The translations under genes were made by a program, and so were the position numbers. The notes below the pieces were generated by a model. It was not told where the DNA came from. It worked only from the letters and a program-made list of their open reading frames with translations, and ran no database searches. Shown one piece after another: positions 25,617 through 33,957 of a DNA stretch of 64,000 nt (positions within the stretch are counted from its first letter, which is position 1; each line of letters starts with the position of its first letter). The stretch comes from an uncultured Oscillospiraceae bacterium (GTDB lineage: Bacteria; Bacillota; Clostridia; Oscillospirales; Acutalibacteraceae). The stretch spans positions 1-64,000 of the forward strand of contig CAJJNV010000009.1 of the NCBI GenBank assembly GCA_905193225.1. Direction: 5' to 3'.

Positions 25617-27992
25617 TTATTCCTCGACCGGAAAGCTTTCGCGCATCTTGACCGCGAACTGGAGAATAAGCAGGGCGTCTTTGGCCTCGATTACATCGTT
25701 TCCGTCCACGTCGGCCGCGATTTTCTGCACGTCGGTGGGATTTTCTATCAGCTTAACCGCCATCTGAAGAGCCATAAGGGCATCCTTTACCGTTATCTCA
25801 CCGTCCGAGTTGATATCGCCGTACATTACATCCGAAACATCGGCCGAAACCATAACGCTGCCCTCGGGCATAACGAAGGAATAGACCCCGTCCTTTTCGG
25901 TAAATTCAACCGCTGTTCCGTGGCTTGTCACCTTAACGTTCTCGGCCTTGCCCGAAACGGTGAAGCTGACGGTGCTGCCTATAAGGGCATAATCGTCCGA
26001 AAGGTGGATCTTGTCGGTGTTTTCCTTTGTTGGATCGGTATAAACCTCTCTGAGCACGCCGTCCCAACCAAGCTTATCCTTAATAACGCTGATGACCTGA
26101 TTTGCGGCCTTCTGATGCATCTGCATGGAAGGATGCCCCGAGCCGCCCTGCTGATCGTAGAAGCGGAGGTCGACATATGTAAATCTGTCGTCACCGGTGG
26201 CGGCATAGGCGTCTGCAGCAGCCTTGGAGCAATCGCGGAAGTCGCCTGTGTTAAGGGAAAATGCATAAATAATATATGCATTGGGATTTGCAAGGCGTAC
26301 CTGGCAAAGGAAATTCTTCATAACCTCGGCAAAGTGGGTTCTTGTTTCCTCGGTCTTGGGCTTTGTCCAAACGTCGTTGTCGCCCATATTAACAATGACA
26401 ATGTCGTTGTCGGCTCCGGCGAAGTCATAGAACTGCAGCGAATCGGGATTGGGCGTGTTTTCGGGATGGTATACGTCAAACTGGGTATAGCTGCCGTCCT
26501 CGTTCTGAAGAGGCCTGCCGGCGCCGTCCACAAGGGCGGTGTTCCAGTAATCGGTAAAGAAATATGTGTTGGTGTAGAATTCGGGAGTGCCGACATCGGG
26601 CTGAGGAGTGGCCTCGGTGTATGCGCCGCAGCGGGCGGTGATGGTGTATTCTGCGCCGAAAGCATCGGCAATGTAGCTTGCATAGGAAACGGTGGCATCC
26701 TGGGTCTCGGGAGTGTAAGCTTTTCTGATGGCCATATTGCCGTATCCGGTTATGTTGGAGTCGCCGATGACCTCAATGCGGCGGGTGGATTTCTTTTGGG
26801 GAGTGAGAAATTTTCCGTCGGTTTTAAGGTCGGTCATAACAATTTCCTTGTTAAGACAAACCTCGTTTCTTCTGAGCACGGTCACCGTGTGTATGCCCTC
26901 GGGCAGATTCTCGGCCAAAACATATTCCTTTTTGGCGTCGATGAGCTGGTGGGGGCAGCGGGAATTGTAATCGGCAAGGGATTCCTCCATGGAGAAGGTG
27001 GCCTCCTGGGTGGTGGGAAGATAATCGCAGTTAAAGTCGTACATATTGCGGTCGTTGTCGATGTACATATTTATGTATGAATGGTTGCCGGGACTGCCGT
27101 ATTCCCCGGGACGGCCGGTGAGGGTGTACATATCGGCGGTCAGTCTTGTGCCGTAAAATCTGACGGTAAATCCGCTGGCCGAATAGGTTATGTGCAGCTC
27201 GTCGTTCTCGTAGAAGGTGCGGCCGTGGGTGGTGATTATGTCGTCGAATTTTCCCTTTGTTAAGTTTTTGCTCATAAAGCTTTCAAGGGAGGTGCGAATG
27301 GCGTCGGCATCGCGCAATGTAAGCTCGTCATTTTGGGCGCGCTCGATGTATCTTAAAAAGCTTGTTTTCTGGGTACTCGAAAAAACCGATGTGTCAAAAG
27401 TCTTTGCCTTTTCAATGGTGGTATTAAGGGCCGAGCGGTCGGTAAGCTCGGTAGTCTTGGAAAGGCAGATGTCGTCAAGCTTTACGGTAACCTTATCGGT
27501 GGATTTAATGTTAAATTCAACCGAGTTTATCTCGTCCACCGAGGGTATTGCCACCTTGAGACTGACAAGCATCTTGTTCCATCCGTTTTTAAGGCCGGAA
27601 AAGACCGACTTTTGCGACTGGAATTTCTGGATTTTGTTCTTGTAGATTATGACCCTGCTGTCACTTGAAATAAGATCGGCATTGTCAACGTAAAGCCAAA
27701 ATTCGAGAAATCCTGCGTTTTTAATTCCTCCTTCATAGGTAATGCCGGTGAAATTAAGATTGATGCTCATATCCCGGCCGACAAAGCTGTAACAGCCCTC
27801 GCCCTCCATAAAGTCTGCCGAATCGAGGGAGCGGATGGCACCGGTATATTCCCAATCGGAAAAATAACCTTCGGCGGCCGAAAGCTGTCTGTGGGAAGGA
27901 GGGGTAGCCTCGCCGTCGTCGGCAAAGGCCGAAAAGGCAAAGCTGGTCAACAATAGTGCGATACATAAAATTATGCAAAGCGATTTTTTCAT
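25617..27992 (-). CDS. Secreted CE2-like SGNH esterase with C-terminal dockerin
   Basis: A 791-residue extracellular hydrolase. Signal peptide (1-24); N-terminal beta-sandwich, carbohydrate-binding-like (about 30-180); helical spacer; a jelly-roll part (about 265-390); SGNH domain with GDSN (Ser412), MGDND (Asn539) and a catalytic His in GSGHP (His620); then a dockerin (about 724-789; GDINSDGEITVKD and ADVDGNDVIEAKD). The jelly-roll plus SGNH order fits carbohydrate esterase family 2, which removes acetyl groups from plant polysaccharides. The second dockerin loop has Asp where Gly is usual. A Thr/Gly-rich module precedes the dockerin. Substrate is inferred. Confidence 0.9.
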   Translation of the reverse strand: MKKSLCIILCIALLLTSFAFSAFADDGEATPPSHRQLSAAEGYFSDWEYTGAIRSLDSADFMEGEGCYSFVGRDMSINLNFTGITYEGGIKNAGFLEFWLYVDNADLISSDSRVIIYKNKIQKFQSQKSVFSGLKNGWNKMLVSLKVAIPSVDEINSVEFNIKSTDKVTVKLDDICLSKTTELTDRSALNTTIEKAKTFDTSVFSSTQKTSFLRYIERAQNDELTLRDADAIRTSLESFMSKNLTKGKFDDIITTHGRTFYENDELHITYSASGFTVRFYGTRLTADMYTLTGRPGEYGSPGNHSYINMYIDNDRNMYDFNCDYLPTTQEATFSMEESLADYNSRCPHQLIDAKKEYVLAENLPEGIHTVTVLRRNEVCLNKEIVMTDLKTDGKFLTPQKKSTRRIEVIGDSNITGYGNMAIRKAYTPETQDATVSYASYIADAFGAEYTITARCGAYTEATPQPDVGTPEFYTNTYFFTDYWNTALVDGAGRPLQNEDGSYTQFDVYHPENTPNPDSLQFYDFAGADNDIVIVNMGDNDVWTKPKTEETRTHFAEVMKNFLCQVRLANPNAYIIYAFSLNTGDFRDCSKAAADAYAATGDDRFTYVDLRFYDQQGGSGHPSMQMHQKAANQVISVIKDKLGWDGVLREVYTDPTKENTDKIHLSDDYALIGSTVSFTVSGKAENVKVTSHGTAVEFTEKDGVYSFVMPEGSVMVSADVSDVMYGDINSDGEITVKDALMALQMAVKLIENPTDVQKIAADVDGNDVIEAKDALLILQFAVKMRESFPVEE

Positions 27993-28343
27993 TTTCCTAT
28001 CATCCTTTGATAAAGCGCCTGCGGCGGCGGGGACAAAAGCACAAAATGAGCAAAACCGTCACAAAGGAGTTGCGAAAACAACACCCAAAAGGAAGACTTT
28101 GAAACCTGCTTTTGCCTCGACTTTCGCATAGGGCGAAAAAAACCGCCGGGCGGCGCAAAATTTACAAAAACATTTTACCACAAACGCCCGACGGTTTAAA
28201 GAGGCTTAATATACAAATTTATATACAAAAAATTGGCTAAACCGACAAGTGCCCCGCCGTGTTCGGGGAGCCTTGATTTAACCGACAGGATTTTTCTGTG
28301 GTTTTCCGTCCGCAGAACAAGTGAAAGGGCGGTGTGACGGCAT
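27993..28343. other. Intergenic region with minus-strand terminator
   Basis: About 350 bases. Holds the terminator at 28134-28197 and the upstream region of the esterase gene; the ribosome binding site (AAAGGATGATAGG on the minus strand) is just before the esterase start. Confidence 0.5.
28134..28197 (-). terminator. Terminator of the XRE regulator gene
   Basis: AACCGCCGGGCG (28141-28152) pairs with CGCCCGACGGTTT (28185-28197), one mismatch. On the minus strand it ends in a T run. Confidence 0.7.
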
Positions 28344-28682
28344 TTATATTTTGCCTTTTCGGAATTTTAAAATCGCCTTTCCCTGTTCCAAAAATAGCTC
28401 TCGGTCACTGCTTTGCAGTTGACGAAACACCCTTAAAAGCTCGGCTTCTCGGTCGTTTTCGGCCCCGTCAGCTTTAACATCGTCAGTAAAACTTCCCAAA
28501 AGATAATCGGCCGAAACACCGAAATATTTTGCGATCATAACGAGGGTCTGAAAATCCGGCTCGCTTGTGCCCTGAACATATCCGCCGAAGGTGGAAACGG
28601 GTATATGAAGCTCATTTGCAAGCCCTTTTTGTGTGAGGTCGTTTTCTTCGATAAGCAATCGAAGCTTTTCCGAAAAAGTCAT
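28344..28682 (-). CDS. XRE family helix-turn-helix regulator
   Basis: A 112-residue regulator with an N-terminal Cro/C1-type helix-turn-helix (about 4-62: LRLLIEENDLTQKGLANELHIPVSTFGGYVQGTSEPDFQTLVMIAKYFGVSADYLLG) and a short helical tail that may dimerise. It is a lone gene, divergent from a lipoprotein/LRR operon at 28859. The shared upstream region holds nested inverted repeats (28724-28759) which are the likely operator. It may thus regulate itself and the neighbouring dockerin operon (inference). Confidence 0.88.
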   Translation of the reverse strand: MTFSEKLRLLIEENDLTQKGLANELHIPVSTFGGYVQGTSEPDFQTLVMIAKYFGVSADYLLGSFTDDVKADGAENDREAELLRVFRQLQSSDRELFLEQGKAILKFRKGKI

Positions 28683-28723
28683 TTCATCAACTCCATTCTC
28701 GTTAATTTTAATTCAAATAGTAA

Positions 28724-28759
28724 TTTTGTCTCGTAAAAAACGAGATAATCGTGACAAAA
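28724..28759. promoter_or_regulatory. Nested inverted repeats between divergent xre and lipoprotein genes
   Basis: Outer repeat TTTTGTC/GACAAAA (28724-28730, 28753-28759) encloses TCTCGT-aaaaa-ACGAGA (28729-28745). The site is 42 bp upstream of the XRE start and 100 bp upstream of the divergent gene. Confidence 0.6.
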
Positions 28760-28858
28760 CGAAAAACAAGTTGTAGAATATGGATAAACTGTCCGATGCA
28801 GGCAGGCCCATGGGACAGACTTTTTTAAATTTAGGGGAAATACAGAAGGAGAGAGTTC

Positions 28859-29848
28859 ATGAAAAAAGGAAGAAAAAGAATGGTTTTAAGAGCGCTTGCG
28901 GCGGCTCTTTGCCTGTCCCTTTGTCTGCTTTCCGGGTGCAGATCGGCAAAGCCCTCTTCGGCAAGCGGGAACGAAAGCTCGTCCGAAAGTACGGCGGCCG
29001 ATTATTCGGTTTACGAGGGAGAATGGAAAAATTCTTCGGGTGATGTCACCCTTGTGGTTGAAAAGACCCACGAAAATTCCATAATGTTTTCGATCTCAAA
29101 GGTAGTATCGGGGCAAAAAAATGCGACTCTGCAAAGCGCTGTTGCCAAAATCGAGGATGATATTGCCGCCTTTGAATTTTCCGACGACGGGTACGGAAAT
29201 TCGGGAAAGGGCAAGCTGATTTTTGGAAAAGAGTCGATCGTATGTTCAATTATAATCGATCGCGAGGACGGAGATCAGTGGTATGTTCAGAGTATAGCCA
29301 TGGATTCCGAAAAGCTGCAAAAGACCGATCCTGCCTCCCAAAACGGCGAATCACAGCAGCCCTCAGAAAGCGTGCAGGAAGCACAATCCGAAAGCTCCGC
29401 TCCGACCGAGCAGACTTATCAGGCGACCAAAACAAGTATAGATCTGAGGGCAAAAAATTATTTAGGGAAAACTCCTTACGATTCCGATGTTCTTGATGAA
29501 TTCGGCGATATTTTATATGTTGATTCTACCCAAGGCATATATAATTACAATGTTTTTACCTTCCAAAAGGGAATTAAAGCGTGGGTGGTTCAGTACACCC
29601 CCGATATTGATATTTTAGAATATGATTATACTGAAAATTCCAAAACGGCATTTAGTTATGGCGGAATAAACGGAAACAGTACATACGGCGAAGCTGTTTA
29701 TGTACTCGGAACGCCCACCTATGAATACGACGATGCAACAGGACTTAAATACATCAGGTATACATATAACGGTTGTACTACGGATATTGAAATCAGCAAT
29801 ATAACATCTACTGTGACAAAATTGCGTCAATACGCAACTGACATATAA
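28859..29848 (+). CDS. Lipoprotein of unknown function
   Basis: A 329-residue lipoprotein: basic N-terminus, hydrophobic core and lipobox LLSGC (about residue 23), then a Ser-rich linker (SSASGNESSSEST). A first beta-rich domain (about 45-140) is followed by a second Ser/Gln-rich linker and a C-terminal domain (about 185-329) with DVLDEFGDILYVDS and GEAVYVLGTPTYEYDD segments. Not assigned to a named family. AGGAGAGAG precedes the ATG. It is followed after 35 bases by an LRR-dockerin gene, so the two probably form an operon and act at the cell surface. Confidence 0.8.
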   Translation: MKKGRKRMVLRALAAALCLSLCLLSGCRSAKPSSASGNESSSESTAADYSVYEGEWKNSSGDVTLVVEKTHENSIMFSISKVVSGQKNATLQSAVAKIEDDIAAFEFSDDGYGNSGKGKLIFGKESIVCSIIIDREDGDQWYVQSIAMDSEKLQKTDPASQNGESQQPSESVQEAQSESSAPTEQTYQATKTSIDLRAKNYLGKTPYDSDVLDEFGDILYVDSTQGIYNYNVFTFQKGIKAWVVQYTPDIDILEYDYTENSKTAFSYGGINGNSTYGEAVYVLGTPTYEYDDATGLKYIRYTYNGCTTDIEISNITSTVTKLRQYATDI

Positions 29849-29883
29849 GCTTAATAAGATTGTTTCTTAGGAGGAAAACAGCA

Positions 29884-31116
29884 ATGAAAAAAATCATATC
29901 TTTTATTTTAACAATTTGCCTCGTGCTGTGTGCCTTTCCGGTCTGTTCTTTTGCGCTGACCGACGGCGATTTCGAATATATCATCGAGGACGGCCGTGCC
30001 GTTGTCACGGGATACATCGGATATAATCCTACCTGCGAAGTGCCCTCCACCCTCGGCGGGAAAAAGGTCAAAAGACTGGGTAAAGGTCTCGGATATTCAG
30101 AGGAGTGGGGGAACAACTATATAGTCGATTTGATAGTTCCCGAATGCGTCGAAGAAGTAGGCAATTTTTCTATAAACGAAAACAACACCCTTAAAACCAT
30201 AACGATCAAAAACGGTGGATGTTCGGTGTCGGGATTTGGGTACTGCAAGGGTCTTGAGTCCCTTGTCATTGAGGACGGCGGAAAGGGATACGGCGAGGTC
30301 AACGGATTTTCCTATTGTGAAAACCTTAAAACCGTTAAGCTTTCCGAAAGAACAAAAGAGATTGGTGACGGCGCCTTTGCACAGTGCCCATCAATTACCG
30401 AAATAATTCTTCCGAAAAAACTTCAGCGTTTGGGCAGCAATGCCTTTACAAACTGCGGTGCCCTTGAAAAGGTGACGATCCCCGATACCCCCAAAAAAAT
30501 GGGGAACGGTTGTTTTTCTAACTGCGACAGCCTCGAAACGGTCAACATTCTTGAGGGTGTCACCGAGCTTGGAACAGCATGTTTCAGCGGTTGCGACGGC
30601 CTTGTGACCGTCAAGACCCCATTCGGATTCCGGCGTTTCGGCCCCGAGACCAACTACGGCAACGATACATTTAATAATTGCAGTGCCCTGACCAATGTGA
30701 TAATATCCTACGGTCCCGAATATATTCCCGACATGGTTTTCGACGGATGTATCGCCCTTTCGGAGGTCACCATTCCCTACAGCGTTAAGACCATCCACCG
30801 CGACGCCTTTAAGGACAGCGACCTTACCCTTATAAAGGGCATAAAGGGCACGGCGGCCGAGCAATACGCAAACTTTATGGGAATTCCTTTTGAGGAAATA
30901 GAACATATTTACGGCGACCTTGACTGGAACGAGCGGGTGGAAGCCAAGGATGCCCTTCTCGCGCTTTGCAGTGCGGTCGGCACCGTCGAGCTTATAAGTT
31001 ATCATTCGATATCGGCCGACGTTAACGTCGACGGAGAGGTCACCGCGGCAGATGCATTGATTATTTTGCAGTACTCGGTGGGACTCAGAACCGTTTTGCC
31101 TGCCGAGATAGGCTGA
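29884..31116 (+). CDS. Secreted BspA-type LRR protein with C-terminal dockerin
   Basis: A 410-residue extracellular protein: signal peptide (about 1-23), BspA/LRR_5 repeats (about 50-330, such as LKTVKLSERTKEIGDGAFAQC and LEKVTIPDTPKKMGNGCFSNC) and a dockerin over the last 65 residues. The first Ca2+ loop (DLDWNERVEAKD) is degenerate and the second (DVNVDGEVTAAD) is complete. The start at 29884 is chosen because TTAGGAGG precedes it; the upstream in-frame ATG at 29860 has no such site. It shares architecture with the larger LRR-dockerin protein at 21769 and may bind the same cohesin. Confidence 0.9.
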   Translation: MKKIISFILTICLVLCAFPVCSFALTDGDFEYIIEDGRAVVTGYIGYNPTCEVPSTLGGKKVKRLGKGLGYSEEWGNNYIVDLIVPECVEEVGNFSINENNTLKTITIKNGGCSVSGFGYCKGLESLVIEDGGKGYGEVNGFSYCENLKTVKLSERTKEIGDGAFAQCPSITEIILPKKLQRLGSNAFTNCGALEKVTIPDTPKKMGNGCFSNCDSLETVNILEGVTELGTACFSGCDGLVTVKTPFGFRRFGPETNYGNDTFNNCSALTNVIISYGPEYIPDMVFDGCIALSEVTIPYSVKTIHRDAFKDSDLTLIKGIKGTAAEQYANFMGIPFEEIEHIYGDLDWNERVEAKDALLALCSAVGTVELISYHSISADVNVDGEVTAADALIILQYSVGLRTVLPAEIG

Positions 31117-31191
31117 TATTTCCGTAAAGCGGTCGAGAATAATCAAATAATCAACCGATCAAGTATATGAGCGTTTGCTTATATCAAAAAC

Positions 31192-31224
31192 AAAGGCCTT
31201 CGGAAAATTCCGAAGGCCTTTTTC
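31192..31224. terminator. Terminator after the LRR-dockerin gene
   Basis: AAAGGCCTTCGG and CCGAAGGCCTTT form a perfect 12-bp stem with A and T runs on either side, so it is bidirectional and also serves the convergent cupin gene. Confidence 0.88.
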
Positions 31225-31324
31225 GGCGGCTGTGTGATTGCCGCAAAAGCAGTATTGATGACTGCACACGATGATTGTGCGGTCGGCGGTGGTTAGCTTG
31301 CTCGAATATGACAAAAAAGAAAAA

Positions 31325-31648
31325 TCAGAAGGATACGATAAGCTGCATCTTAAATTTTTCCTGACCGAAAACAGCGTGGGGAATGTCCTTAGGCATAATA
31401 AGGGTCTCGCCCTCGTTTAAAATAAATTTCTCACCGCCCACCGTGAATTTTCCCGTGCCCTCAAGCACGGTCACCATTGCGTCTCCGCCGGCGGCGTGGG
31501 TGGAAATTTCCTCTCCCTTGTCAAATGAAAAAATCGTCATACTGACCTTGTCGTTTTGTACCAGCGTTTTGCTGATGACCTGACCGGGCATATAGTCCAC
31601 AAGATCCTTTAATTGAAGCTTCTGTTGTTTTTCGATGTTCTTATACAT
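31325..31648 (-). CDS. Cupin domain protein
   Basis: A 107-residue single-cupin protein. Motif one is THAAGGDAMVTVLEGTGKFTVGGE and motif two is LNEGETLIMPKDIPHAVFG, with His in each, so a metal site is likely. No enzyme activity can be assigned; small stand-alone cupins often bind small molecules or act on sugars. An in-frame ATG at 31726 exists, but 31648 has AAAGGGGTTA upstream and starts the fold. It is a lone gene. Confidence 0.85.
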   Translation of the reverse strand: MYKNIEKQQKLQLKDLVDYMPGQVISKTLVQNDKVSMTIFSFDKGEEISTHAAGGDAMVTVLEGTGKFTVGGEKFILNEGETLIMPKDIPHAVFGQEKFKMQLIVSF

Positions 31649-31727
31649 ATAATAACCCCTTTCGGCCGAAACGGCTGATAATACATTTATTATAACACCG
31701 AATTGTAAAAATAAAAAGACCGGCAAA

Positions 31728-31769
31728 AAAATAAAAATCCCGCCGCAAAAGTATCCTTCCCGCGGCGGG
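31728..31769 (-). terminator. Terminator of the AGCS symporter gene
   Basis: CCCGCCGC (31739-31746) pairs with GCGGCGGG (31762-31769); minus-strand reading ends in a T-rich run. Confidence 0.8.
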
Positions 31770-31787
31770 CATAACGGATCTATATAA

Positions 31788-33203
31788 TCAGTTTAAAGCG
31801 TGTCTTTTCTTCTTGCAGGAGTCGACCACAAGCTTTGAAAGCACCACAAGAGCCATAACGTTGGGAATTACCATAATGTTGTTGAACATATCGGTAAGCT
31901 CCCATACAAGGTCGTTGGAAAGCAGCGATCCAAGCATTATAAACACAATGGCAAGAATGGAGTAGATGAGGTTGGATTTTTTGCCGAAAAGGTAATTAAC
32001 ATTTATACGGCCGAAAAGATTCCATCCGATTATTGTGGAAAACGCAAAGAAGAAGAGGCAGATAGCCACAAAGGAGTTACCGATTCCCTCACCGAAAACC
32101 GATCCGAAGGCAAGCTGGGCGGCATTGGTTTTGGAAACGCCCGCAGCGGTGAGATTTTCGGCTGTAAGCGTCGTTTGATAAAGGGGGCCGCCCTCGGTAA
32201 AGAGGGTGGAGATGACAACCAGTGCGGTCATGGTAAGCACCACGAAGGTGTCCACAAAAACGCCGGCCATTGCCACAACGCCCTGCTCGTGGGGATCCTT
32301 GACGTTGGCGAGAGCGTGGGCGTGAGGTGTCGAACCCATTCCGGCCTCGTTGGAGAAAAGGCCGCGCTTAACGCCCTGGCTGATTGCGGTTTTAAGGGCA
32401 TAGCCTATGCTTCCGCCGATGAGAGCGGTGGGGTTAAAGGCATATTTGAAGATAAGACCGAAGGTCTCGGGAATGTACTTTATGCGAATGATGAGCACGA
32501 TAAGGCCGCCCACAAGGTAGAGCACTGCCATTACGGGCACCATTTTTTCGGTTACGGCGCCGATGCGCTGTACACCGCCGATAAAGATGAAGAACGCGGC
32601 GATGCAGAGGAATATTCCGACCGCCCATCCGGGAATGTTAAAGGCGTTGTGACAGGCCTCGCTTATGGAGTTGGACTGCACCATGGTTCCCATAAATCCA
32701 AGTGCGAGAATTATTGCAACGGCGAAGAATCCGGCAAGGAATTTTCCGAAGCCGCCCTTAAAGGCCGTTCTTATATAGTAAACAGGTCCGCCGGAAATGG
32801 AACCGTCCTCGTGAACCACCCTTGTTTTTTGAGCAAGCACCGCTTCACTGTAAATGGTGGCCATTCCGAAAAATGCGATTATCCACATCCAAAGAATTGC
32901 GCCGGGGCCGCCGATGAGGATTGCACCGCAGGCGCCGACGATGTTGCCGGTACCGACCTGGGCGGCAATGGCGGTGGTAAGCGCCTGGAAGGACGAAAGA
33001 CCGCTTATCTGCTTTCCGCCGTTTAAGGAAATGTTTCCGAAGGCCTTTTTCATTCCTTCCTTAAAGCATCTGACCTGCACAAAGCGGGTGCAGATGGAAA
33101 AGAAAAGTCCTGTACCCACCAGAAGGATTATGAGAATGTAATCCGAAAGGTAGGCGTTGATTTTCTGCACTATGGGGAGCAGTGCTTCCTGAATTGCTTG
33201 CAT
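31788..33203 (-). CDS. AGCS family sodium:alanine/glycine symporter
   Basis: A 471-residue membrane protein of the alanine/glycine:cation symporter family (AlsT/DagA). Family segments GTGNIVGACGAILIGGPGAILWMW, SNEAGMGSTPHAHA and GGPVYY are present, and about ten hydrophobic helices are visible. It imports glycine or alanine with Na+. The ATG at 33203 has GGAGGAG upstream; an in-frame start at 33251 is rejected. A glycine riboswitch precedes the gene, so glycine is the most likely substrate and regulator. The gene is monocistronic with its own terminator. Confidence 0.93.
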   Translation of the reverse strand: MQAIQEALLPIVQKINAYLSDYILIILLVGTGLFFSICTRFVQVRCFKEGMKKAFGNISLNGGKQISGLSSFQALTTAIAAQVGTGNIVGACGAILIGGPGAILWMWIIAFFGMATIYSEAVLAQKTRVVHEDGSISGGPVYYIRTAFKGGFGKFLAGFFAVAIILALGFMGTMVQSNSISEACHNAFNIPGWAVGIFLCIAAFFIFIGGVQRIGAVTEKMVPVMAVLYLVGGLIVLIIRIKYIPETFGLIFKYAFNPTALIGGSIGYALKTAISQGVKRGLFSNEAGMGSTPHAHALANVKDPHEQGVVAMAGVFVDTFVVLTMTALVVISTLFTEGGPLYQTTLTAENLTAAGVSKTNAAQLAFGSVFGEGIGNSFVAICLFFFAFSTIIGWNLFGRINVNYLFGKKSNLIYSILAIVFIMLGSLLSNDLVWELTDMFNNIMVIPNVMALVVLSKLVVDSCKKKRHALN

Positions 33204-33305
33204 AAAAAAATCTCCTCCGATAAATTTTGTCCGACGTTCGGCGGACATCACGGAGAAGACGATTTCGCAGATAAAACAGAATTAAAAATAAGCGTATGTT
33301 TTCTG

Positions 33306-33391
33306 CTCTGTCTGTTTGCCTGAGAGATTCGGCCGTTTAAGACCTTGCACCTTCGGCATTCAACTTAATGAATTCTCCAGAGTGTCCTCCG
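33306..33391 (-). ncRNA. Glycine riboswitch (single aptamer)
   Basis: On the minus strand the aptamer reads GGAGGACACTCTGGAGA, then GCCGAAGGTGCAAGGT, then CTCTCAGGCAAA and CAGACAGAG. This is the recognised glycine aptamer core. A hairpin CCGTCGG/CCGACGG directly 5' of it (33391-33417) fits the ghost-aptamer helix of singlet types. It lies about 100 bases before a glycine/alanine symporter gene. The expression platform (a GTCCG/CGGAC hairpin near the RBS) is inferred. Confidence 0.88.
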
Positions 33392-33419
33392 CCGTCGGTT
33401 TTGCAAAATCCCGACGGTT

Positions 33420-33957
33420 TCAACGAACATCAGATATTTGACTTTTTACGGTGCACATCAAAGCACGATTATAAACGTGTCTTTGCAAGCACTTTGCATA
33501 TAATAACTCTTTTCGACCACTTTGTCAAGGGCTTGACAATCTTTTTGAAAATTTAATTGAAAAATCATCTTATAAACAACAGTTGCACCTTACATTATGT
33601 ATTATATTCGGATATTAGTTTAAGGCAAGTGTGTTTGAGGCGGTAGGGCAACGGTCTGTCATATTGTTTGCCGCTTTAATTATTGCCGGTGTTATGACAT
33701 TAAACCGTTCTTTCATTCGTTTTAAAGGGCATAACCTGATTGATTGCATATGGCCAATAAAACATTTTCACTTCCATTATATTGACGATTAAGCAAAATG
33801 TTTCATTATTATAAAAAAATTTTCTTGAATATAAGAAAATAATGACCTCTAAAAAGGCTTTGAAGGGTCATTTTATTAAATTTTTTATAAAAAACCTCTT
33901 TATTTTCGTGTTTTTATGTGTTATAATACGAACGAGAAATTTTCTAGGAGGAAATTT
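33420..33957. other. Intergenic region upstream of the GxGYxYP gene
   Basis: About 540 AT-rich bases. A hairpin AATGACC/GGTCATT followed by T-rich sequence lies at 33841-33880, and TATAAT sits at about 33921-33926, 30 bases before the gene. No small gene is supported. Confidence 0.4.

Noticed and set aside
25920..27080. A 386-codon plus-strand frame opposite the SGNH esterase
   Set aside because: No domain or RBS; the minus-strand gene has intact catalytic motifs and dockerin.
31325..31726. Longer start of the cupin gene at 31726
   Set aside because: The extra N-terminus is hydrophobic but not conserved in cupins; the internal ATG at 31648 has a good RBS.
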